Assembly (NCBI RefSeq): GCF_022539315.1
Contig: NC_066322.1
Span: forward strand, 16,564,765-16,628,764
DNA length: 64,000 nt
Reading direction: 5' to 3'
Origin: Serinus canaria
Taxonomy: Eukaryota > Chordata > Aves > Passeriformes > Fringillidae
Part shown: piece after piece, positions 35,701 to 47,700 of the stretch
Layout of the letters: every line of letters starts with the position of its first letter
How positions within the stretch are numbered: position 1 is the first letter of the stretch
Made by a program: the position numbers and the translations under genes
Notes under the pieces: generated by a model
Databases searched by the model: none
What the model saw: only the letters and a program-made list of their open reading frames with translations
What the model was told of the DNA's origin: nothing

Positions 35701-38700
35701 CTGGTGTGTGCTGCATTTCTTGTGCAGTGGTTCCTGAAGATACTTCAGAGACACCTACTTTAAGTAACTTAGATCCTGTTCATTAAAGTCAACTGGTTAA
35801 AACTGTTGACTTCCTACTTAATCGCAGTCAAAATCATTGAGTGTTTCCCTGGAGAGAAACTTCCTATCCATGTGGCAAGCAACTGTTAAGTTACTGTCAG
35901 CCTATTGTAATAACCAACCCTATTTTCAGTGTCTGAGATAAACCATGAACTGCCACAGCAGGAGCTGCTTCATGAGCTGTTTAGTTGTCACTTCAGCACT
36001 GCCATCACTCACAAAGAGAGCAGTGTGGACAATAGAGAAGTGTCTGGTTTATTGGCTCACATTTTTTCTGGGTATCAAGGTTCTTCAGGGTCTGAAGTTG
36101 CTATTGTGTATTTATGTTGTTGAATAAGTGAATGTATAGAATCATTTAAGTGTTTTGTGCCAGAAAATGATGCACACTTTTTTTTTTGTTGTGATTTCAG
36201 TGGTGTTGTGAGACAAACTTTTGTTCTTAAAAGAATGCTTTTGAAGACTATTTTTTTGAAGAATAAGTCTCACAGTTGTTTTTAAAGTGGCAATCTTGCT
36301 GTTTGTGATAAATGAATTTGTGTCTTTTTGTGTATTTGGTATAAGATCTCTCACACATTTTTTTAAGTACTGGAAAAGAAGAGTAAACATTGCTGCCTGG
36401 TAGCAGGAATGCTACCTGTTCCTAGGCTAGCCTAGCTAGGCTAACCTAGCTTTTTCTAGGGTCTTAAATGTCAGAAAAAATTTGGAAAGAAAGTCTTTGA
36501 ACCTCTCAGGGCATACTTCTGTCATACCAGTTGTAAACCAGATGTTAGTGCCAAGAAAGCAAGAAGTAAGTGTCCTGGGCTGCCACACTTTTACTGTTAT
36601 TGTAAACCTATTTTGAATGCTGCATGTATCCTGTCTCATTTATCAGAGGTTAGAGTAGAGCTGAGGAAAAGTAGCAGTAACTTGAATCAGCTTTTGTGTA
36701 AGAAGCAACAGAATTGGTAAGATTCTTTATCTGGGAAATCTGGCTGGGTGGTGGGTCTTACCATTGTTACTTACACCATGAAGAGAGAAGATGGAAAATG
36801 ACAGTTTAGTTTTCTGATGCGGTGATGCAGGATGTCAGATGAAGTGATAAGGTGTCAGCTGTGAAACAAGCCAAAGGATTTTTTTGTTCCTCTGGTCTTC
36901 CCTGGTCACCCATCTGAATATTTTTGTGTTTGGGATCAAGCAGGACTTAAATTGGTGACCCAGTTGTGCATGAGGATGCCTGAGGCCCATTATAGCTGCT
37001 CTTACTGTCATGTCATTGTTAAATGTTACATAGATTATAAACATGCTTAAAGCAGCTGATTTTCTTGTGCCTAACCTTCTTGGTTTAAACTGTTTAATGT
37101 GGTATTTTAAGCCATTACATTTCTAGTTTTATTGTCATATTGTGAGTAGTAATTTCTTTAGAGAGATGTTTCCTTTCTGTTTGAAGCTGTAGAGCAACTT
37201 TTCAAATATCTGTATAGCAATTCTCAAACTATATGGGACACTAATTACTGCTTTTGTCCGTGCTTTGAAATTAATTCAAATGGTTTTGGTGCTGATAATA
37301 TACCTAAGATACCTTGAGTGAGGTGAAACTGCTCTTCAGTTGGCTGTATCCTGTTTAATTCCCCTATCCCTAGCTCTGTTTGCATCCTAGTTAGACATAC
37401 ATGTAGTTTCTAGCGAAATTACATTTGGATATACAAATGGTAACTTTATTGCGTTGTCTCAAATTCTGAGTATTACTTGTGAAATTCTTCCTTGTGCACT
37501 CTGTGGTCCTGTTTTATAATTTTCTCTATTTTACTTCTTTAATTGAAGTGTAGTGTTTGACAGCTAGTCTGACATAAAAGCATATCCATACTTACATATA
37601 TGCTGTGGAATATATGAGGAAACATGCTTATTGATAGAAATAACTTACAATTTTAGGTTTCATGTATGAAGAAAGGTTGCAAGATCTGTTGGTTTTCCTT
37701 CTTTGTTATTTTCCACCCTTACTCTAACAGAGAGGAAAATTTATTTTACATGAGAAATTCAACATGTAGAAATTCTTCCTCTGCTGGAAAGCTCTACAGC
37801 TATGCTTAGTGCCATAGCATGATTCTTTGTTGGAGGTACCTTGGCATTTACCTTGAGCCAGCATAATGCCCAAGGTGTACTCTCCCAGCCAAGGTAATGC
37901 AGTTAGAATTGGCTTGGGATCTTTTTAGCTTCCTTGGAATTTTAGAAAACTGGCAGTGATTTGAGTTTTGCATAATTAATCCTGTATTGAATGTTTTTGA
38001 TGTGTTTTCAATGCTTCTGGTGATTTTATGAAGAGTCTCTGAGCTGGGGATGAGCATCCCCATCCTCATGCACATTAGTTGATTGCCTAGAACACTTCTC
38101 TTTTATGAACTTGTTTCTTTCAGAAGGTGTACACTTGCATAGTAGCTGAGGCACTGCTACTAAAGGTGTGTAAAGTTACAAAAGACAAGCAGGTCTTTTG
38201 TTCCCTGGAGTTGGTGGTGTTGGTATCTCCAGTGCACAGTTCCTTGAACCCGTTCTGATTACCTCTTCTCCTGCTTGCCTTCCCTTAGAGACTCCGCAGC
38301 GGTGGGAAATTCACTGGTCCATAAGCGGTCTCCTTTACGTCGCAGCCATAAGAGCTCAGCGTCTCTGGCCAAGCTGTCGGTACATGATGGACAGAAAGCC
38401 AAAAAGCCACTTTGTAAATTTGAGGAAGGTCAGGATGTCCTAGCTAGATGGTCAGATGGCTTGTTTTATCTTGGAACTATCAAAAAGGTAATCACATTTT
38501 TTAACTTCGCTGGAGTCTTGAAGTGTCACATACTGTTAAAAGTTGCAGTATTATTGTCTCACTTATGTAGTATCAAATACATTCTTCTGTTTGGTGCTTT
38601 TACACATGGCTTCCACTGTATTTCTGTCTTTCAGATAAACAAACTGAAACAGAACTGCTTCATTATATTTGAAGACAGTTCCAAATCCTGGGTTCTCTGG

Positions 38701-41700
38701 AAGGACATACAAACAGGCAAGAACTTCCATGAAGTAGTTGTTGTTTGGTACCCTATTTATTTAGATTACTGTTGTCTCTTAAAGATTATTATATTATATT
38801 CTTTTATTCTAAAAAGTGATATAATTTAATGTGAACCAGGAACAAAAATTAAGCAAATAAGAAAAAAGTATTTTCAAACAACTGTCACTGAAGTTACTGT
38901 TTTGTTTTGGGCTTTTGTTTGTCTGTTTTCACATGTGTGAGGTGGAGAAGACTTCCAAAAATAATCACATTGGAGTTTGTTTGCATGGGGGTGGATTAGT
39001 TCTCTGCCTTAAGAGAAAATTTCAGGCCCTAATTTACACCAAGTTTACATTCTTTGTACTATTTTCAGTTGAAATGACATAATATGGAAAGAAATGAAAG
39101 CTTAGTGTATCTTATGTTTGAGCAGAGTTTTGACACTTAAAAGGAACACCATAACTGTTACACATAAGAAACTGTTACATGTTTTGGAGTATTCATGTGA
39201 TATAAAGAAATGTGTAGTTATCAAGTGAGGCACCCATCATATAATACTTTACTGGTTTTCAGACATTTCAATAATAGTTAATGTTTTTATAATCTAATGC
39301 TAATGAAGCACGGATGATAATTTCCTCATTGTACAAACACAATGGAAATTCCCCTGGCTCTTGTTGATTCTTGATGTTTAAGCTAAATACTGTCTACTTA
39401 AAGGAAAAGCTTTGTATTTGATTTGTAATAGCAAAAAATCAACTGCTTTATTTCTTTAAACTTGTAAAAAGTGCTGTTCTGCTTCTGTGTAGTACTAGTT
39501 GATAATCTCTGATTCATTTATCCTAACAATCAAAATTTACTCAATGAGTATGAGAAAATTTCAAGTTGATGACCCTTATGGGTCCCTTCCAACTCAGATA
39601 GATAGTATTTATTTTTAGGTATTTTTAGCCTAAATTTGCATTCTTTATTCAGTTACTGGATTTTTATTGTTGATGTTGAGGATCCATGGATTGCATAGTC
39701 AGTAGGCAATAAAGCATATAAGTATCTGATAGCTTATCATAAGTGATATAAATATTTATAGCACAGTCTATACAAATGTCTGAATATGTTCTTATTAAGA
39801 AGTTTGTCACTGTAACAATGGGTTTCTACAATGCATGCGTCTGTAAGTGAAATTATGAGGAAGGCTGTACATGTGGTAACTGTGTTTGAACTGCAGATAT
39901 AATCTGAAAAAAAATCACAATTTCATCTTTGTCTAGGAGCCACTGAGAGTGGGGAAATGGTCTGTACAATATGTCAGGAAGAGTATTCAGAAGCACCAAA
40001 TGAAATGGTTATATGTGATAAATGTGGGCAAGGTAACTAGATTTTTTTTCTATTTACTGCATTTTAAAAGATGTTTTGATTTGTTTCACAAAGGAGGATA
40101 TTTGCCCGGCTATGACTGACTGCTCAACTGATCTTAAATTTTGTAGCCCTTAGTGGCTATTAACAGCTCAGTGAAAGATGATAATCCATGTTAAAGTGAC
40201 TAACACCTGTTCTGTAAGTCAAAATTATTTTTTTCTACTAAGAAAATTTAAAAGACCATTTTGAATGTGTTACCAATCTTTTTGTTCAGGTTTTTGGCAC
40301 TTAATTATGGATAATGCCTTATCATTTCATTAAGTTATGTGCTTTTGGCAACATAGTTAATTCTGTGTAAGCTTTTGTCATTTTAATAACAGTTTGGCTG
40401 TTCATTTTTCATCCAGGTTACCATCAGCTGTGTCACACACCAAATATTGATGCCAGCGTGATTGATTCAGATGATAAATGGCTCTGTCGACAGTGTGTAT
40501 TTGCAACAACAACAAAGGTGTGTTTCTAGAAAAAAAAAGTTAATACATTTCATATTACATGCATCTTTGTTTTTGAAATTGAAACAATAAAAAGATTTAG
40601 CATTTTTTCAGTGATTTCTTTTTTATCTTTGATCTGAACTCAAATTTTGCATGTTGAGAAGTAATGCTATTTTTAGAAACTGACAAGGTTACACTTTTAA
40701 ACAAACATGCTAGTATTAAAACATAAATACACCTGAAAATATTTGACTTGAAAGTTATGAAAACTTTTCTACAATCAAATGAAAAGCTTTGAAAGTTTCA
40801 GAAATACATGACTGGTTTTTGTAAACTAATGTATCTGTTCTGGCCCAGAGAGGTGGTGCACTTAAGAAAGGACCAAATGCCAAAGCACTGCAAGTCATGA
40901 AACAAACGTTACCATATAATGCAACAGACCTTGAGTGGGATGCTGGTCACAAAACCAACGTCCAGCAGTGCTACTGCTATTGTGGAGGACCTGGGGAGTA
41001 AGTAAATGGATAATATGTAAGAACTTTTCTCTACTGCAGCTACAAACTTGGGGGTCTTTTCTTCTAGACTTCCTTGTGAAGTTGTTTGTTTTTGTTTCTG
41101 TTGTGTGTACATATCAGAAACCGGATGCAAAGTGGGATTTTGACTTCTGTATACATTTTTGGAGTGTCTCACAGTGGGGAAATATATTAATTTCTTTTCC
41201 CATAAAATATTTTGGTTTGTTTTAGTTTTAATGTGACCATCACAGATCATCACAGTACATTCTGTAATAAGCAAGAATTTTTTTTGTGTTGCTACTGTTG
41301 ATGTGTTGAGTTTGGATGAAGTTGTTTGTTGATGATCTTGCAGTTCTAGGCAGAATTTTTCTGTTTTTAACTCAGCTCTGTCATAAGTCACAAAAACAAG
41401 TGTACCTAGAGATTAGTTTATTAAATTTTGTTGGAATCAACAGCTCTCTGATTCTACCATAATGTCATATCCTGGTTTTCAGTGACTGGCAGGGGAAAGA
41501 TTTCTTTTTTTCCTCTTATGGCATTACAGAGTCCTCTACTGGTTCTTTTTTACCAGAAAGGCAAGAAGAGGACTTCTTAAGCAGGTTGAGAGGGGTACTC
41601 TGGTGTCTGCATGAATGAAAGAATAAAATAGCATGGTAGATTTGAGGTCAAGGCAAATAAAGAGTCCCGCATAAAAACCAAAGTTTTTGAGGGTATACAT

Positions 41701-44700
41701 GCAGGACAGAGCTCTGGTTTGAGACTTGAACAAACATGGCTGTCAGTTTTTCATGGTTCCCTTTCTCAAAGGAGAATCTGAAAAAGGAAAAGGTGTAAAC
41801 CATGAGTTTTCTTTTGAGGATTCAAGTAGTTGGGTCCCCAGAACAAATGTTTGTGACATAATGCGGTTGTGTTGTGCTTTAGAAAATAAGGAAGCTAAAT
41901 CTAGTATGTCAGAAAGCGCTTATATGGAATTCCTTAATTCTTACTGAGAATTAAGAGGTGGATGTCACAGTAAATTAAATGGGTTTTTTCTTAATTTAAT
42001 AATTTAATTAATTCTTTTACTGGGCTTTTATTATTCTTCTCTGTCTTTCCTAGTAATTCATTATGGAACTAAAGGGTACTGAAATATCCGTAGAGATGAC
42101 TTTTATAAACTGTGCAAATCAGTTTCGTTCAAGAGATCCCTTCCTATTTAACTTAAATATAATAAAGAAACAATTTTTCGTAACTTTTTAAACACATCTT
42201 GTCTCTTTCTGTTGTTGAAGCTGGTATCTAAAGATGTTGCAGTGCTGCAAATGTAAACAGTGGTTTCATGAGGCTTGTGTGCAGTGCCTCCAAAAGCCAA
42301 TGCTTTTTGGTGACAGGTAAGAAAATTAAGCTGTATTTTGTTGGTTATATTTATTTAAAATGTGGGGGAAATCTCACATAGGAGCTTTTATTAGGGAATC
42401 CATAACACAACAGTGTTTTTCTAAAAGGGATTGAGTTTTGCGTAGAATCTTAAACACAAGACAGCCTATGTTTGGGTGCCAGGAAAAAGCAGTTCTTCAT
42501 CTCAGTTGAACAGGATGCAGTGGTGGGTGGTGGAGAGGTGACCAATGGATTGCAGCTGTTACTGCCTTTACTTTGTGTGGAAATCCTTTATACATTAGGT
42601 GCAACTCTACATCTTCTGTTCATGTGTGAGGAATTAGGACAAAAAGAAACTAAAGAGTGCTGGTCTGTGCTTTTATTTTAAGAGGAAATTGGAGCACTTG
42701 CAGCAGATGAAAGAGGAAAACTGGAGAAGAGAATCAAAGAGCATTTAATTCGTTATTTATTATAATTTTATATGGAAATTTTTCTGGAATGTTTGTATGA
42801 AGGATCTGAGTTAGGAATGTATGGGTCCTTAAAATGCATATTTACACTGGTGCATAGGTTTTTGCATTTGACAGATTGTGCTGGGACATTACAGAGCACC
42901 TTAACTGATACAGTCACAGGTTGAGGGACTTTCTCAGGCAGAATGACACAGAGGTAGCTCAAAGAAGTTCCTTGTATCTGGCCCAGTAGGTATCAGCACG
43001 GATTATAGAAGTTGCTAAAGTAAGATAAAGAATAAAGGGACTCACAAATTCTATATGGCTGTGTTTCTAGCTTGCTTAACTTTCAGTTTTTTTCATGATC
43101 AGGGTGTTGAAACACTGTGTGTATGGACACCCATCACCCAGACATGTGTTCATATACATATGTATGTATTTGTAGGTTTTATACGTTCATTTGCTCAGTT
43201 TGCAGTTCTGGACCAGAATACCTCAAACGTTTACCCTTGAGATGGTAAGTATGAATGTTTAAAAAAGGGTGAGTTGAATACTCTGTTTTTCCTTTTGGTG
43301 TTTTGGTTCTCGTTGCTAAAGGAAATCTGCTTGTTAGCTTGAGCTGTTTCCTGAGTCATTCTTGCTGTGTGTATGATCAGGGATAAATCTCTTTCAAAGT
43401 TTATCTCTAAGGGTGGAGATATATTGTGATTGCACGCTCTTGGGATTCAATCCTGCGATCATTCAGTGAAGTAACAAGCAGCTACTCACTTGTTATGTAT
43501 GTGAAGATTGTGATATCCAAATTAAGGGTTTTTTGCAGGTTTAGGATCCTGCTGTATTATCTAAGCCAAACATAGTGAGTACCAGAGCACACATCCTGAT
43601 ATATTTTATAATAGTTTCCTTGAATAGACTTCATGGAACTAGTCTGTAATAGAAATTATATCAAATTTAGTGGATATATACCTAGTGCTAACAAATACAT
43701 GGTGGAAATTACCTTATTAAATGTTAATTCACCAAAATACTTGCATGAATTCAGAACTGATACATTCAAGTATGAATTCAGACTTACCTACATATCCTGT
43801 GGTCCAGAACAGTTTTGGAGTTTAAAAAAAATCATGACAATGAGATGAGGCAGAAATGAAAGTGAAATGGAAGACAGAAGGAATCAGTTGAAAAGAAATT
43901 GCAGGAGACTTCATAGTGTTGTCTGGATTGAGTGTCTTAAGTTGGGCTTTGTGTTCCTCTACCTGTGTAATGCTAATTATCTTTTCTACTAAATTGTTTC
44001 AAAGGAAAGCAATTGGAAGAAAAATACTTGTTTTCTCTGTTTTTTTTATTCAAATATTCTAGGGTAGATATAGCACATCTATGCCTTTACAACCTAAGTG
44101 TTATTCATAAAAAGAAATACTTTGATTCGGAGCTTGAACTTATGGCCTACATTAATGAAAACTGGGATAGATTGCATCCTGGTGAGGTAAGTAAGTAGAA
44201 TACCCTTTCTTGTTTCTAAATCACAGTGCATACATATGTCCTGAGAGTTGACAAGCTGTGAACTGTTTTACTCTGGATGTTAAATCCTTTAGTACCTTAA
44301 AATCTGATAATCCCAAGTAATGAAATAATTTTTCATTTCCTTGCAGAAATAGGATGCTTTTTAAGTGGTGCATATTTTCCTAAACTGTAAAATTTCTTCA
44401 AGTTATCTATGCAACTAATGACTTGCACGGTGACTTTCCATTACTTAGCTGTTTATTCTCTTGCATATCTACCTTCTCTTTTAGTTTCATAATTCTTTTC
44501 TTACTGTGGTATTTTCATGTGCTCTGACCCAATAATCTAAATGTAGAATTGAAGGCAGAGTATATTGCATTTGAAGACCACATTCAGTGTCTCTAAGGTG
44601 TAACACAGTGTGTTAAATATTCTACTCAAAAATTTCTTCTTTCCATCCTAATTTTTACAGTGGGGGTGGTCAGTTTGTGTCCAGTTTGTTTTTGATCCTT

Positions 44701-47700
44701 TTGCAGTTGGATTCAGCTACTTGTCAAGACATATTTTAGTTCATTTCTATACTAGTTATTTTCCCAGGTATATGATTACTGAGAATTTACCTTAGCATTA
44801 AAGGAAATTCATTTACTCAAGTAGATTGACTTCATATTTAACTGAGAGGACCAGTGTTGATCTTGGTTTCTGCATATGTGGTTAGATGCAAAAATTTATG
44901 ATTTAAGTTCAAAGTGGCATACTGCTAATAGAGTAAGTACTCTTTTGTGCATGAAAATTGTTTAGGGTTTTGAAGGTTTTTTAAATATATGGCATATAAT
45001 GGGTTGAAATTCTCTATCAGCACATTCTACTTTTATTCTTCAGTAAATTCATACAACTGTAGTCCATTTTTATTAGCAGTCACAATTTGAGAACCAACCA
45101 AGTGTATGTTCTTGGTTTAAATAAGTAACTGTTCTTCATAAATAATGGAAAATAGTCTAAACATATGTATTTTAAACTATCAGTGTCAATAGCTGGATAG
45201 AAAGTTAGGCAAACACTAAAGCATTACTAAAAATTAGAGTCATGAATACATCTCTGGTGTACTTTGCTGTGGATGGCATCTTTTACCTAAGTCATATAGA
45301 ATCAATAAATCTGTCATATCAAGTATTGAGCTTTGAATTTAAAAAAAGGCTACACAAAATGTAATTTTCAGTGTTTTTTAAACAGAATTATTTTTTAAGC
45401 TATTTTCCTGTACAGCTTAACATGTAAGCTGTATTTAATTCTGAATTTTGTTTTTCTTAGTATTGAGGGAAATGTAGAAGAAATTTGTTTGTTCATTTAA
45501 CATAATATTCCTTATATTCAACATAATGTCATGTTGACTGGCAGGTCAGAGCAGTGGATGCGGAGGGTGGAGCTAACATTGACTTGGAGCACTTAAGCCA
45601 TTTTGAAGAGGTTGAAAGGCTGTGCTCCTCTCTGTGCTCTTCCCCTTTCTGCTTCCAATCCATCCATGCTCTGTCTGTGAAAAACATGTAACTAAGAAAG
45701 AGGAAGGAAAGGGCAGATCCAAAACAAGTAAACTCACTTTAATTTGTCTTTTCAATTCTTTAATATTTCTACACCTTCAAGGGAGCTACTAATTTGAAGT
45801 CTGAATGCTTTGCTTTTAAAGGGCTAGATTTTGAATAAATTCATACAAGCTGTATTGAAGAAATTTAAATACCTTATTCTGAACAGATTTTAAATGTCTT
45901 TCATGAATTTGGCAAAAATTGGCTTGAAAAATCTGATTAACTTTAGTTAATTAGGGAAATGAGGGAAACAGAAATTAGTCACAGAAATAATTGACATGTA
46001 CAGTATAATGATTTTAGGGGTTTTGTAATCTCCTTCAATTGCCACTGTTAGAAATGACATTTTAGTTTCCTTCTCTACCTATTTATACTTGAGTAAGAGG
46101 AAAAGGGTTTTAGCTGTAGGTAAGACAGTAGTAAATGGTGGAGTTATCAGAACTCCTAAGCCAGTAATTTTTAACATTCTGTTATTTAGAAAGCAATAAA
46201 TGTGGCAATTTTCTGTAGTTTAGTGTTGCAAGACCTCTAGGTAGCGATGGATTGTACAGAATGCATATGGTGCAGATGGAAAACAAGTTGTTACTTTCTT
46301 TGGCTAAAACCACTTGAACACCTCCGTTAGTTTTGGTAGTCGGGTAAACTATCAGTCTTGCCCAAAATCATGGTAAAAGGTTGGGATTTATGAGTATATT
46401 TATTCACCTATTTTTAGCTGTTAGCAACGTGTTAGCACGTTGAATTCTTTGACCTTTCTCTCAATCTTGTTTGGTGAGGATTGTATTCTTTAAAAATTAT
46501 CTGATCCTGAATTTTTTGTTGGATTTCTTTGAGCTGCAAATGTTGTACAGTCTGGTCTTTAGTATTCATATTAATAGTGAAGCATATAAACTGCTGACAG
46601 CTATAATTAAAGATAAATTTACAAGTTTTGGCATGGCAACTGGAAATAATGGTAGTTCTTCTTGAATTGAAAATTAGATTGTTTACATCTATATTTATCT
46701 ATCTAATTTTACATTCTGCTACATAAGTGTTGTGTCCATGTGATAGTCACCACCATACTTGTTATGCTTTTCTCTGTAATTCATGCAGTTTTTCAGAGAG
46801 AAGATTGCATGTTTTGAAAGCTTGATATGGACTAGTTACTTCAGACTTTGGTGAAAGAAGGGAGGTTAGACTGGGTCTTAGCTAAAGGGTCATGAAAATA
46901 CGTCTACTGGTTTGGGTTTTTAAAATTCTAATAATTTTTCTGAGTGTTTTCCTTTCTTTTTTGTATCAAGTTGAGTAGTATTAAAAAATTAATTGGGTCC
47001 TATGGCAGGATTTTGCCATAATTATCATAAATAATTAGGTTCTTTTGTCCATATAGTTATCCTCTGTTTGCAATCTTAATAATTTAGGAGTACATACAGA
47101 AGATTTTTTGTTAGAAGTCTTGGAAGATTGTTTGGATCTTGGGAGTCTTATTAGGATTGCTTGGGAGAGCAATCTGGTGTCATGTTCCCTCATTATACTA
47201 AATCTTTTTGAGATATTTTTCTTGTACTTCTTAAAAGTGAAACTCCTTCTGTGTCCTGGGCTTGATGCTGGCATTAATTCTGTGGATGTAAATCACAAAA
47301 TTTATGGTATTATGGTTAATATGCACAGCTACTATTTCATTAATAGATTTGAATGTGAAGTACATCATTACAATGACTAAGAGTAACTGGAATCTTTCTA
47401 TTACTAAGGAATTTGAGAGGTTAAGTGATTTCTTAATACTTTACAGCTGGCAGACACACCAAAATCTGAAAGATATGAGCATGTCCTGGAGGCATTAAAT
47501 GATTACAAGACTATGTAAGTTATTGGTACTTGCTGTTTTAAATGTTGTTTGCCTGTTTAATCTGACTTAGGTTACAGTCTTCACTCTGTGTGATAATCAC
47601 TCTGGCTATAGATAGCATTTTAACTTTTAAATAATGTTTCCGTTTCAAACTATAACATTACATAGCTATTTTGATTGTGACTCAGACCAATAGAAAGAAT

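Noticed and set aside
40909..41391. 160-codon minus-strand ORF antisense to MTF2 exon 6
   Set aside because: Part of it mirrors the conserved MTF2 exon and the rest is intron; no domain-like pattern, promoter or poly(A) signal stands out. Chance opening is likelier.
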